This document shows, piece by piece, positions 8,507 to 16,874 of a DNA stretch of 64,000 nucleotides. How positions within the stretch are numbered: the stretch's first letter is position 1; each line of letters opens with the position of its first letter. A program made the position numbers and the translations under genes. The notes beneath the pieces are model-generated. The model had not been told where the DNA came from and did not search any database. It saw nothing but the letters and a program-made list of their open reading frames with translations. This DNA is from Arthrobacter sp. M4 (GTDB lineage Bacteria; Actinomycetota; Actinomycetes; Actinomycetales; Micrococcaceae). Location of the stretch: NCBI RefSeq assembly GCF_020251205.1, contig NZ_JAIWYX010000003.1, positions 248,001 to 312,000 of the forward strand, given 5' to 3'.

Positions 8507-8701
8507 GTGGGATTATTTGACGATCTGAAGGGCAAGGCTCAGGACCTCATTGACGGCAACGAGGAAGCCATCAAGGAGGGCATTGACAAGGCCGGAGACT
8601 TCGTCGACGAGAAGACCGGCGGCAAGTTCGCCGAGCAAGTTGATGCAGTCCAAGGTGCCGCTTCCGATTACGTCGCCTCGCTGAGCGGACAGGACGCGTA
8701 A
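8507..8701 (+). CDS. MT0933/Rv0909-like antitoxin family small protein
   Basis: 64 residues, charged and helical, beginning MGLFDDLKGKAQDLIDGN and containing AIDKAG-like and KTGGKFAEQVD segments. These match the MT0933-like antitoxin family (Pfam PF14013, from memory of M. tuberculosis Rv0909). I chose the GTG at 8507 because AAAGGAGGTG lies five to thirteen bases upstream and the product then starts with the family's MGLFD. A GTG at 8501 would sit inside the ribosome-binding site. No toxin gene is adjacent on either side, so it may be a solitary member with another role. Confidence 0.75.
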   Translation: MGLFDDLKGKAQDLIDGNEEAIKEGIDKAGDFVDEKTGGKFAEQVDAVQGAASDYVASLSGQDA

Positions 8702-8768
8702 GCGCCCCTCAGCGAAGAGGCCAGGCAGCCGGTAGATCCGGCTGGAGCGCCATTCAGTAACGTCAACA

Positions 8769-8814
8769 GGGCACCGGTCCCGCCGCGAGGCGGCGCCGGT
8801 GCCCTCGGCGTTTT
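8769..8814 (+). terminator. Intrinsic terminator after the antitoxin-like gene
   Basis: GGGCACCGG (8769-8777) pairs with CCGGTGCCC (8796-8804), with an inner GC-rich stem, followed by TCGGCGTTTT. It lies between the convergent small gene and the ZapE-like gene and could serve both strands. Confidence 0.75.
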
Positions 8815-8872
8815 AAAGCCAGTGTTGATGGGCTACTGAGTCCCCGAGAGGATTACTACCAGCTCGGAACGT

Positions 8873-9910
8873 CTAGGAGGGCTCGTGGTTCTGGCCTTCG
8901 CGGGCCAGCGCAGTCAGGCGGGACACTGCCCTGTAGTACTTCTTCATATAGCCGCCCGCCATCATGTCCTCAGTGAAGATCTTGTCAAAAGGAACCCCGC
9001 TGGCGAGGATCGGCACGTCCTTGTCGTAAAGGCGGTCGGCGAGGACCACAAAGCGCAGGGCAACCGCCTGTTCGGTGATGGTTTCCACGTTCCGCCACAC
9101 AACGCCGTCGATCCCGTCAATCAACTGGCGGTAGCGGCTGGGATGCACACCGGCCAGGTGGTCCACGAGCGTGCGGAAATCGTCCACCGCCACGGTCTGC
9201 CCGTCGAACTCCGCGTGCATCCGGTGCTTGAGGTCTTCCGTCTTCATCGGCGCCGGCGCTGCCGGCAACCCTCGGTGGCGGAAGTCCTCGCCGTCGATCC
9301 TGACGACGTCGAACTGGTCAGCCAGGACCTGGATCTCGCGTTGGAAGTCGACGGCGGCAAACCGCCCCTCGCCCAGGGCCCCGGGCAATGTGTTGGATGT
9401 GGCGGCCAGCCTGACTCCTGCGTCGGCCAGCTCCCGCATCAGGCGGGACATCAGAACGGTGTCGCCCGGGTCGTCGAGTTCAAATTCGTCGATGCACACG
9501 AGCTTGTAGCCGCTGAGGGCATCGACGGTCTTGCGGAAGGACAGGGCACCAACCAGGTTGGTGTACTCCACGAACGTGCCAAAGGCCTTGGGGCCGGGCG
9601 TTGCGTGCCACAGCGAGGCCAGGAGGTGCGTCTTGCCTACACCGAAGCCACCATCGAGGTAGATTCCCGCTCGGGAGTCGGACTTCTTGGCGAACAGCTT
9701 CTTAAACAGGCCACCACCTGAGTCCGAGCCCACGCCGGTGGCAAAGTGCTCCAGCGCCTTGACGGCCCCCGACTGGCTGGGTTGGGCAGGATCGGGACGG
9801 TAGCTGGCGAATGACACCTGCCCAAAGCGTGGGGATGGATAAAAGCCCTGCAGGAGTTCGGCCACTGAAACGGCCGGTTTACGCGCAGCAAGTTGTTCGA
9901 TCTGTACCAA
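8873..9910 (-). CDS. zapE: ZapE/AFG1-family ATPase
   Basis: A 345-residue P-loop ATPase. Walker A is GGFGVGKTHL (about residues 87-96) and Walker B LVCIDEFELDD, with a sensor segment LAATSNTLP. The layout is that of the AFG1/LACE1 family, called ZapE in Proteobacteria where it acts at the division ring; the actinobacterial role is not established. The start codon is TTG, kept because the LAARKP...ELLQGFYPSPRF segment belongs to the family N-terminus. It is divergent from the rhodanese gene, with a 203-base gap. Confidence 0.82.
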   Translation of the reverse strand: MVQIEQLAARKPAVSVAELLQGFYPSPRFGQVSFASYRPDPAQPSQSGAVKALEHFATGVGSDSGGGLFKKLFAKKSDSRAGIYLDGGFGVGKTHLLASLWHATPGPKAFGTFVEYTNLVGALSFRKTVDALSGYKLVCIDEFELDDPGDTVLMSRLMRELADAGVRLAATSNTLPGALGEGRFAAVDFQREIQVLADQFDVVRIDGEDFRHRGLPAAPAPMKTEDLKHRMHAEFDGQTVAVDDFRTLVDHLAGVHPSRYRQLIDGIDGVVWRNVETITEQAVALRFVVLADRLYDKDVPILASGVPFDKIFTEDMMAGGYMKKYYRAVSRLTALAREGQNHEPS

Positions 9911-10113
9911 GGTGGTCCATTCTGCCAGTCACTTATCCCCAGCAAGAATACCGGCAAGACAGGGGGCCTGGAGGATTCGTGATGAAGGCCATATGTCCCC
10001 ATATGAACGGCCCCGAAGCAATCCCGGCGAGGCGTCGCTAGTGTTGGACACGCCGGGCAGCCACAGGGTGTCCACGGCCCGGTCCCGTCCGTTGTCAGTG
10101 AAAGGCCATACAC

Positions 10114-11028
10114 ATGCCCTATCCCGTTGAACAGAACGAGAAGTTCTCTGCGTACGCCAGCCCGGAACGCTTGGTCTCTACCGAGTGGCTTGCCGCAGCC
10201 CTGGAATCCGGCGCCGTCGCCGATGGCAAGCTGGTTGTCGTTGAATCCGACGAAGACGTCCTGCTGTACGAGACCGGCCACATCCCCGGGGCCGTCAAAA
10301 TCGACTGGCACACCGACCTGAACGATGAGGTTACCCGCGACTACGTCGACGGCGCAGGTTTCGCCGCCCTGGCCCAGGCCAAGGGCATTTCCCGTGACTC
10401 CACTGTGGTCATCTACGGCGACAAGTCCAACTGGTGGGCCGCCTACGCCCTTTGGGTCTTCACACTGTTCGGACATGAGGACGTACGCCTCCTGGACGGC
10501 GGCCGAGACAAGTGGATCGCCGAAGGCCGCGAACTCACCACCGATGTGCCCACTCCCGCCGCCGGTGAGTACCCCGTCATCGACCGGAACGACGCCCCGA
10601 TCCGCGCCTTCAAGGAAGACGTCCTGGCGCACTTCGGCAACCCGCTGATCGACGTCCGCTCCCCTGAGGAATACACGGGCCAGCGCACCCACATGCCTGC
10701 CTACCCGGAGGAAGGCGCGCTGCGCGGCGGCCACATCCCCACCGCTGCCTCCATCCCTTGGGCCCGTGCGGCAGCCGAAGACGGCACCTACAAGACCCGC
10801 CAGGACCTTGAAGCCCTCTACTTCGGAGAAGCTGACCTCAAGCCCGGAGACGACGTCATTGCCTACTGCCGCATTGGTGAGCGCTCCAGCCACACATGGT
10901 TTGCCCTGAAGTACCTGCTGGGCTTCGAGAACGTCCGCAACTACGACGGCTCCTGGACGGAATGGGGCAACGCTGTCCGCGTGCCGATCGTCAAGGGTGC
11001 CGAGCGCGGCAGCGTCCCGGCCAAGTAA
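10114..11028 (+). CDS. sseA: Thiosulfate sulfurtransferase (two-domain rhodanese)
   Basis: 304 residues with two rhodanese domains. The N-terminal one is structural ([17 protein letters not shown]). The C-terminal one carries the catalytic loop CRIGERS (about residue 257) followed by [19 protein letters not shown] is the loop form of actinobacterial CysA/SseA thiosulfate:cyanide sulfurtransferases. A hairpin follows, then sufE 128 bases downstream on the same strand, so the persulfide-generating enzyme sits beside a persulfide carrier. Confidence 0.9.
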   Translation: MPYPVEQNEKFSAYASPERLVSTEWLAAALESGAVADGKLVVVESDEDVLLYETGHIPGAVKIDWHTDLNDEVTRDYVDGAGFAALAQAKGISRDSTVVIYGDKSNWWAAYALWVFTLFGHEDVRLLDGGRDKWIAEGRELTTDVPTPAAGEYPVIDRNDAPIRAFKEDVLAHFGNPLIDVRSPEEYTGQRTHMPAYPEEGALRGGHIPTAASIPWARAAAEDGTYKTRQDLEALYFGEADLKPGDDVIAYCRIGERSSHTWFALKYLLGFENVRNYDGSWTEWGNAVRVPIVKGAERGSVPAK

Positions 11029-11055
11029 ATATCCAGCCTGCGCTGAGGTATCCAA

Positions 11056-11096
11056 GGGGTGCCGTTGGGCCGCCGGAAGGCGGGCGACGGCACCCC
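11056..11096 (+). terminator. Hairpin between rhodanese and sufE genes
   Basis: GGGGTGCCGT (11056-11065) pairs perfectly with ACGGCACCCC (11087-11096), with a second GC-rich stem inside. No T-run follows, so it could attenuate and not fully end transcription into sufE. Confidence 0.6.
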
Positions 11097-11156
11097 TGCC
11101 GCAATGTTGCGACCCAGACAACGGGTTCTGGCCCGCGACCCCTTAAACTTGAAGTG

Positions 11157-11618
11157 ATGAGTACCAACACCTTGCCCGCCGCCCTCGCGGAAATCGTTGA
11201 CGACTTCCAGGCGTTGTCCGAGCCCGAACGCCTCCAGCTGTTGCTGGAGTTCTCCCGTGGATTGCCGGAACTGCCGGAGCGGCTGCTAAACCACCCCGAA
11301 TTGCTGGAACAGGTAGTCGAGTGCCAGTCCCCGTTGTTCCTGACAATCGAAACGGAACGCAAGGACGACGGCGAAACCACCGGTTACCGATTGTTCTTCA
11401 AGGCTCCTGCCGAGGCACCGACGACGCGTGGCTTTGCCGGCGTCCTCCATGAGGGCCTGGATGGCTTGACCGCATCCGAGATCCTGGCGGTTCCGGACGA
11501 CATGCCTGAACTGCTGGGCCTCACCCGTGCAATCACTCCCCTCCGTATGCGCGGAATGACCGCGATGCTCGGTCGAATCAAACGCAAGGTTGCCGCGGCC
11601 GACCGCCTGCGAAACTAG
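11157..11618 (+). CDS. sufE: SufE-family sulfur acceptor
   Basis: SufE takes persulfide sulfur from a cysteine desulfurase for Fe-S cluster assembly. The 153-residue product starts at the ATG at 11157 and has the family features: an LLLEFSRGLPELPE segment, and the acceptor Cys in VVECQSPLFL, one residue shorter than the usual EGCQS loop. LTRAITPLRMRGMTAM is the C-terminal family motif. The ribosome-binding site is weak. Neighbours are a rhodanese upstream and a Cys-tRNA(Pro) deacylase-type gene 13 bases downstream. Confidence 0.9.
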   Translation: MSTNTLPAALAEIVDDFQALSEPERLQLLLEFSRGLPELPERLLNHPELLEQVVECQSPLFLTIETERKDDGETTGYRLFFKAPAEAPTTRGFAGVLHEGLDGLTASEILAVPDDMPELLGLTRAITPLRMRGMTAMLGRIKRKVAAADRLRN

Positions 11619-11631
11619 GCAGACTTCTCAC

Positions 11632-12126
11632 GTGGCAAAGAAAACGACGTCACAGGGAACGCCGGCCACAGCCGTCCTGGCTGCGGCCGGCGTTCCGTTT
11701 GTACTCCACCCCTACACGCATGACCCATCGGCTCCCAGTTTCGGCCTGGAAGCCGCTGAAGCCCTGGGTGTTGACCCGGCGAGGGTCTTCAAGACGCTTA
11801 TGGTGGACGTCGAAGGGAAGTTGGCTGTCGGCGTCGTCCCCGTCTCCGGAAACCTGGACCTCAAAGCCGTGGCCGCCGCGTTGGGAGCCAAAAAAGCCGC
11901 CATGGCTGATCCCAAGGCGGCGGAGCGCCGCACCGGCTACGTCCTCGGGGGTATCTCACCCCTCGGCCAGCGCCAAGCCTCGCCAACCGTGGTGGACGAC
12001 TCGGCCCTCGAATTCGACACGGTCCTTGTGTCGGGCGGCCGCCGTGGCCTGGACATCGAACTTGCTCCGGGGGACCTGGTCAGGCTTACATCCGCCAGTA
12101 CTGCCCGGATCCGCACACTCGTCTAA
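11632..12126 (+). CDS. ybaK: YbaK/EbsC-family Cys-tRNA(Pro)/Cys-tRNA(Cys) deacylase
   Basis: 164 residues from a GTG at 11632, 13 bases after sufE. It has the YbaK editing-domain segments: KTLMVDVEGKLAVGVVPVSG with the catalytic Lys of the family, LGAKKAAMADPKAAER, and GYVLGGISPLGQR. The enzyme hydrolyses mischarged Cys-tRNA in the cytosol. Pairing with sufE and a rhodanese gives a small cysteine/sulfur-themed unit. It converges on the alpha/beta hydrolase gene with a four-base overlap. Confidence 0.88.
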   Translation: MAKKTTSQGTPATAVLAAAGVPFVLHPYTHDPSAPSFGLEAAEALGVDPARVFKTLMVDVEGKLAVGVVPVSGNLDLKAVAAALGAKKAAMADPKAAERRTGYVLGGISPLGQRQASPTVVDDSALEFDTVLVSGGRRGLDIELAPGDLVRLTSASTARIRTLV

Positions 12127-13445
12127 TCATCCCGGTCGTTGGGGGCAACCAGTTGCCGCGGAACAAGCTGCCGCCTGAGCCAGGCACTCACCACGCGCTC
12201 CCATTTTTCGGGGTCGACATTCCACTCCTTCGTATGGCGAGCCCCGTGGAAGGGTTCAAACGTCACCATTTCCGGGTTCTTCGCTGCCACGCTGGCAGAG
12301 GGCCCGTACGGGACATAGTCGTCGTCGACGCTGTGCACAATAAGTGTGGGAGTCCTTAGTTCGACGGCCCGCGCTTCCCAGTCCAGGGCCTTGAAATCCA
12401 CCGGGGCCGCGAGTCCGGTTAGCCGCCGACCCAGTGCGTGCCCCAGCATGAGCTGGCCGTACCGTCCCACAGCGTAGGGAATCCCATTGAGCCGGGCGTG
12501 GTGGGCCAGGACGTTGACCCAGTCCAGGACGGGTGCATCCAACACCAGCGCCCGGATGAGATGGCGGTAGCGCGACAGGTCCGCTGTTTGCAGGCATATC
12601 GCGCCGCCCATCGACCAGCCCAAAAGAACAACTTCCCGGGCACCGCGACCCAATGCATATTCAACGGCGGCCTCCACGTCGCGCCACTCCGTTCCGCCAA
12701 GCCCGTAACGGCCGTCGGGTGCCGAGGGCGCAACGCCGTCGTTGCGATAGGAGATCAGCAGGCTCGGCAAGCCCAAGGACCGGACCGTCCTGGCCGCCCG
12801 AATACCCTCCGTACGAGTCGCCCCCCGCCCATGGACCATGATGGCCCACACGTCCGAAGAAGCTTCAGTACCTGCCGGCACAAGCCAGGCCGGTGCCGGA
12901 CCAACCTCGACGGCGATCGTCACGTCCTCGTACGACAAGCCGGCTTCGGCGGGCCCTGGATAGACTGCACCGCTCCACCAGCCACGTCGGGCCGTTTCCA
13001 GCGTGCCGCTGTAGACCTCTTCCACGACTCGCTGCACGGTTCGTTCCCCAGGTGAGTAGGAAAGGATCCTGCCGATCCGCGCGTGGCCCCTGCCGCCGTC
13101 GAACATCAGGCTGAAGACGCCATCCACGGTTGTGTCCGGAGTGGCGGCAAGGATGACACTGCGCTGCACTCCGTCCCGGAGGACCGCCAGGACCTCCTGG
13201 TCCTCTACTCGTATCCGAACCGGTGTGATGATCCGGCGGGCGAAATAGACTGCGAGCGCCGACGAGCCAGCAGCGAGCAACGCAGCCACGCCCCCACCGA
13301 CCGCTGCGCCAATGGCGGCCCAGGCAGGGCCGGATGGTCCTCGTCGTCCCTCTCCGGAGTCGGACGCGCGTAACCCCGCCGCCAGTGCGGCTCTTGGCGA
13401 AAGAGGACGAGATGGCGCGGCGTCGCCGACGATTTTGGCTGGCAT
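12123..13445 (-). CDS. Membrane-anchored alpha/beta hydrolase
   Basis: About 440 residues. A hydrophobic glycine/alanine-rich segment near residues 40-70 looks like a membrane anchor. A beta-rich domain of unknown type follows, then an alpha/beta hydrolase fold with nucleophile elbow GWSMGGAI, an acid in VDDDYVP and catalytic His in HGARHTKEW. The substrate is unknown. I took the ATG at 13445. GGAGGA abuts it too closely to be ideal, but longer in-frame starts would overlap the divergent gene at 13553. The start is therefore uncertain. Confidence 0.75.
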   Translation of the reverse strand: MPAKIVGDAAPSRPLSPRAALAAGLRASDSGEGRRGPSGPAWAAIGAAVGGGVAALLAAGSSALAVYFARRIITPVRIRVEDQEVLAVLRDGVQRSVILAATPDTTVDGVFSLMFDGGRGHARIGRILSYSPGERTVQRVVEEVYSGTLETARRGWWSGAVYPGPAEAGLSYEDVTIAVEVGPAPAWLVPAGTEASSDVWAIMVHGRGATRTEGIRAARTVRSLGLPSLLISYRNDGVAPSAPDGRYGLGGTEWRDVEAAVEYALGRGAREVVLLGWSMGGAICLQTADLSRYRHLIRALVLDAPVLDWVNVLAHHARLNGIPYAVGRYGQLMLGHALGRRLTGLAAPVDFKALDWEARAVELRTPTLIVHSVDDDYVPYGPSASVAAKNPEMVTFEPFHGARHTKEWNVDPEKWERVVSAWLRRQLVPRQLVAPNDRDD

Positions 13446-13552
13446 TCCTCCATTCTGCACTGAACACGGAGGCACTTTGTGCAGACCGCTGGCCGCCAAA
13501 TCACCGGCTGTGGGACGTTCTGGCAGCGCCCCGTGGGGACTACGCTGGGTGC

Positions 13553-14044
13553 ATGAGCGATCCAATCGTGATTCTGACTGAAGAACCGCTGGGGGCGGAC
13601 GACCGCATCAATATCGCCAAGCTGGTGGACGGCGGAAGCTCTCCGTTGGTTGTGCTGGTGCCCGCCAACACAGAGCGCCATTTGCTGGTGGACTTCCTGG
13701 AAAACCTGTCCATGCTTGACATTGCCAAGGCTTTCCGCGAGTTGCTGTCTTCGGCGCCCGATCCGGAGGTCCAGCGCACCGCAGCGAATGAGACGCTTGC
13801 CGCATCGCTGGCTGCCTTGCAAGGACTTGGAGGCGGGGTCACGGGCGAGATCGTGAGTGGCGGTGCAGTGGCCGGCCTTGTCGCCAAGGTGCGCGAACTC
13901 GATGCCGGCCAGGCGGTTGTGGTGACGCGGCCGCACGCCATCGCTGACACTTTGCATACGGACTGGGCCAACAAGGCACAGGACCAGCTTGGGTTGCCGG
14001 TGCTTCACCTTTACGCGGGTTCGGGATTTATCGGGGACTCCTAA
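13553..14044 (+). CDS. Conserved hypothetical protein, 163 residues
   Basis: I do not recognise a named family. The product (MSDPIVILTEEPLG...) is an acidic, soluble alpha/beta-looking protein with a central glycine-rich segment GLGGGVTGEIVSGGAVAG and a C-terminus LPVLHLYAGSGFIGDS. The overall look suggests a nucleotide-binding or UspA-like fold, but no motif proves it. It is divergent from the hydrolase and 14 bases upstream of msrB on the same strand, so the two are probably co-transcribed. Confidence 0.7.
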   Translation: MSDPIVILTEEPLGADDRINIAKLVDGGSSPLVVLVPANTERHLLVDFLENLSMLDIAKAFRELLSSAPDPEVQRTAANETLAASLAALQGLGGGVTGEIVSGGAVAGLVAKVRELDAGQAVVVTRPHAIADTLHTDWANKAQDQLGLPVLHLYAGSGFIGDS

Positions 14045-14058
14045 ACGTTGGCCATTGC

Positions 14059-14601
14059 ATGAGCAATTCACAGCAGCCCGACCGTGCCGCGGGAACACAG
14101 GCCCCGGCGACGCCTTCGTCAACAGGTCCCCTGAGCGGGGAAGCGTTCACGTCGCCGGCTTTCCTCGGCAATCGCGACGGATCGCGCTGGTCCGATCCCA
14201 AGTCATTGACGGATCAGGACTGGCGGCGGGAACTGACTTCGGAGGAATTCCGCGTGCTCCGTCAGGCAGGGACAGAGCGCGCCTACACCGGGGAATATTG
14301 GGATATGCACACTGAGGGCGTCTATGAGTGCAGGGCCTGCGGGACCGAGCTCTTTACCAGCCGGGAGAAATTTGACTCGCATTGCGGTTGGCCGTCCTTC
14401 TGGGCACCTGCCGCCGAAGGCAAGGTTCGCTACCTCCACGACCGGACGTTTGGAATGGACCGTGTCGAGGTACGCTGTGCCACCTGCGATTCGCACCTCG
14501 GACACGTTTTCGAGGGCGAGGGATACGGGACGCCAACGGACCAGCGGTATTGCATCAATTCCATTTCCCTGCGTCTGGTGAAGGCTGACGATTCGGAGTA
14601 G
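14059..14601 (+). CDS. msrB: Peptide-methionine (R)-S-oxide reductase
   Basis: Repairs oxidised methionine. The 180-residue product has the zinc cysteines CRACG (Cys91, Cys94) and CATC (Cys140, Cys143), the catalytic Cys165 in RYCINS, and the possible resolving Cys109 in HCGWPSF. HLGHVFEGEG is the substrate-site signature. The first about 40 residues are a Pro/Ala/Ser-rich extension without signal-peptide character, so the enzyme should be cytosolic. Confidence 0.95.
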   Translation: MSNSQQPDRAAGTQAPATPSSTGPLSGEAFTSPAFLGNRDGSRWSDPKSLTDQDWRRELTSEEFRVLRQAGTERAYTGEYWDMHTEGVYECRACGTELFTSREKFDSHCGWPSFWAPAAEGKVRYLHDRTFGMDRVEVRCATCDSHLGHVFEGEGYGTPTDQRYCINSISLRLVKADDSE

Positions 14602-14682
14602 CTTCCCCACAAAGTACCGGGCCGGATCGATGCCCCTGGCTGCGGCTAGGGGCATCCCTGTGGGAGTCTAGCAACAGAGTTT

Positions 14683-14709
14683 CTAATGCTTGATCACTTT
14701 TTGCATTAG
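14683..14709. promoter_or_regulatory. Inverted repeat upstream of the DUF6421-like operon
   Basis: CTAATGC (14683-14689) and GCATTAG (14703-14709) are exact reverse complements 13 bases apart, centred about 75 bases before the first start of the operon. The site is AT-rich for this genome. It could be an operator or the upstream part of a promoter. No regulator gene lies next to it. Confidence 0.5.
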
Positions 14710-14771
14710 TGGATCTGCTGTAGGGATACGCTCGCATCACAAGGACGCACTCGCACCGAAAGGGCCCTACG

Positions 14772-16148
14772 ATGACTACTATTGCCGCCGCACCCCTTGC
14801 AAAAATCACGCCCGACAACGCGGCATGGATCGCACTCAAGACCGCTGCCACCGCACTGCAGCCCCTCCAGGCCCAGGACGGTTCCATCCCTGATCCAACC
14901 GGGCATGGGACGGCCACGGTGTACGTCGACGCCATTGTGGGAGCCATCGAGACGCTCGCTCCGTACTTCCCCCACGATGCCGGCTACTTGGAACTTGTGA
15001 CCGAGGACTTCCGTGCCTGGCGGGATAGCGGTTTTGGAGTCCCGGACTTCCTTTCTTCCCTGATGGCATTCCGGCCCCAGGAATATCGTGCGGACGGCCT
15101 CCAGCATCTGGTGGTCTTCCCCATGTACACGCAAAACGGCAGCACCAGCAGGCTCGTTGAAGCTGTTTTGGTTGAGGTCATTTGGCCGGACTTCATCGCA
15201 ACCTTGGAGGCCGGCAACTACTCCAACAAACTTTTTGTACCGATCCGGTTCCTCGATTTCACGCCCGGCTATGACACGAATTCAGCTGTACTGTTCCCGG
15301 AGACCGTGGCGGTCAGCTCCACTCCGAAGTTCACCTGGGGGGCTATCTTCGCTGACAGGGAGGCAGCCCGCTTCCGGCGTGTGCTCAAGGCCGCCGCGGC
15401 AACGACGTCCTTGCAATTGCCGCCAGGGGCAGCCGAGCTCGTGGAGGACCAAGCGCTCACGGAGCGGACGTTCGTGATGTGGGACCTCATCCACGACCGG
15501 ACACACATGCGCGGGGACCTTCCGTTCGACCCGTTCATGATCAAGCAGCGCATGCCCTACTTCCTGTATTCACTTGAGGAACTCCGCTGCGACCTCACAG
15601 CCTTCCGTGAAGCGGTGCGGATTGAACGGGACGAGTCCGCGCCTGCCGAGGCCCGTCGCCATGCCAAATTGGTGCAGTACGCCGTGATCTTCGACCGCAT
15701 CTTCCGATTCGCCATAACGGGCACCCGCGTCAGGAACTATGACGGACTGGGCGGCCAGCTGCTTTTCGCGTGGATGCACCAGCATCGGGTGCTGAACTGG
15801 ACCGACAGCCAGCTGAGCATCGACTGGCAGGAGGCCCCCGGCGTCGTGGTGGAGCTCGGCGCCCGGATTGAGGAACTCTACTGGCGTTCCATCGACCGGC
15901 CCAAGACGGCCCACTGGATCGCCGCGTACAACCTCATCTCGGCAACGCTCACGCCCAACCCCGCGTCCGTGTGGGCAAAGGGGCCTGACGCCCTGGCCTT
16001 GGACGGCCCGCCTCGTGGGCTCACCGACCAGGTCCTGGACGACGAATTCCCGCTGTCCATGTTCTACGAAGCCCTCGAAAAAAAGCTGCGCACGGTTGTC
16101 GCCTCAACTTCCGGGATCACCGCAGCCACAGCCTTGGATGGAGCCTGA
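14772..16148 (+). CDS. DUF6421-like protein of unknown function
   Basis: 458 residues, soluble, no signal peptide. I believe it belongs to DUF6421, a family I recall from Streptomyces and relatives beside SDR and threonine aldolase genes. The central region has His241-x3-His245-x3-Asp249, followed by Glu269, Glu270 and Asp274 (HDRTHMRGD ... LEELRCD). This arrangement looks like a metal site, but that is inference. AAAGGGCCCTACG precedes the ATG. Its TGA overlaps the SDR start by one base (TGATG). The function is not known. Confidence 0.7.
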   Translation: MTTIAAAPLAKITPDNAAWIALKTAATALQPLQAQDGSIPDPTGHGTATVYVDAIVGAIETLAPYFPHDAGYLELVTEDFRAWRDSGFGVPDFLSSLMAFRPQEYRADGLQHLVVFPMYTQNGSTSRLVEAVLVEVIWPDFIATLEAGNYSNKLFVPIRFLDFTPGYDTNSAVLFPETVAVSSTPKFTWGAIFADREAARFRRVLKAAAATTSLQLPPGAAELVEDQALTERTFVMWDLIHDRTHMRGDLPFDPFMIKQRMPYFLYSLEELRCDLTAFREAVRIERDESAPAEARRHAKLVQYAVIFDRIFRFAITGTRVRNYDGLGGQLLFAWMHQHRVLNWTDSQLSIDWQEAPGVVVELGARIEELYWRSIDRPKTAHWIAAYNLISATLTPNPASVWAKGPDALALDGPPRGLTDQVLDDEFPLSMFYEALEKKLRTVVASTSGITAATALDGA

Positions 16149-16870
16149 TGGAGGGAAGCACGCACATTGGCCCGCTGACGGTGCTCGTCACCGGCGGCAG
16201 CAGCCCCTCCGGCATAGCGGCGGCGCGGGCCGCGAGGTCTGCGGGCCACCGCGTTTTCACGGTGGGCTCCGACGAAGGCCGCATCCGCGCAGCTGCGGCG
16301 CAGGCAGGCGAAGGGATCACGCCCCTTGTGTGCGACCTCGGTTCGCTGGAGCAGGTCCGGATGCTCGCCGACACCATCCACGCCAAGGCAGGCGCAGTAG
16401 ACGGAGTCATCCATCTGGTGGGTGGCTGGCGGGGAGCCAATGGCATCACGGACCAGTCCGACGACGATTGGGACTTCCTGGCGCGTTCGGCCATCACCAC
16501 TGTTCGAAACGTGACCCGGGTATTCTTCGACGACCTTGCAGGGTCGCCGAAGGGGCGCTTCGCGATGGTGACGTCCACCGCCGTCGCACATCCGACGGCG
16601 GCGGGCGCCAACTACGCCGCCGCGAAGTCGGCCGCGGAAGCCTGGACGCGCGCCGTCGCGGAGGGGTTTGGGCCGCGGCCGCACAGCGCCGCGGTGATCT
16701 TCGCGCTGCAGGCACTGGTCGACGACGGCATGCGTCGCCGTCGTCCCGAGCGTGACTACTCGGAGTTCACGGACGTCAGGGACCTGGCCGCTGCCGCCGT
16801 CGGACTCTTTGACCGGCCAGCCGCCGAGATCAACGGCCGCACGATCCTCCTGGCGCCCTCCCTAGACTGA
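16148..16870 (+). CDS. Short-chain dehydrogenase/reductase
   Basis: 240 residues. The nucleotide-binding loop TGGSSPSG (residues 15-22) is the classical SDR glycine motif and the catalytic residues fit Ser143, Tyr156 and Lys160 (NYAAAK). CDLGSL at 62-67 is the adenine-ring Asp segment. The C-terminus is short, ending in the NGRTILLAPS motif. It lies between the DUF6421-like gene (one-base overlap) and the aldolase gene (four-base gap), so the three are one operon. The substrate is unknown; a beta-hydroxy or amino-acid-derived alcohol/aldehyde would fit the context. Confidence 0.85.
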   Translation: MEGSTHIGPLTVLVTGGSSPSGIAAARAARSAGHRVFTVGSDEGRIRAAAAQAGEGITPLVCDLGSLEQVRMLADTIHAKAGAVDGVIHLVGGWRGANGITDQSDDDWDFLARSAITTVRNVTRVFFDDLAGSPKGRFAMVTSTAVAHPTAAGANYAAAKSAAEAWTRAVAEGFGPRPHSAAVIFALQALVDDGMRRRRPERDYSEFTDVRDLAAAAVGLFDRPAAEINGRTILLAPSLD

Positions 16871-16874
16871 AAGC

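Noticed and set aside
9991..10008. CATATG repeats upstream of the rhodanese gene
   Set aside because: Two CATATG hexamers close together look palindromic but are short and could be chance; no gene evidence.
9637..11121. Open frame of 494 codons on the minus strand
   Set aside because: Antisense to the rhodanese gene and partly out of frame with the ZapE-like gene; no coherent domain.
13553..14044. Universal stress protein call for the 163-residue hypothetical
   Set aside because: The size and fold feel are similar, but the UspA ATP-binding G-2x-G-9x-G-S/T pattern is not present.
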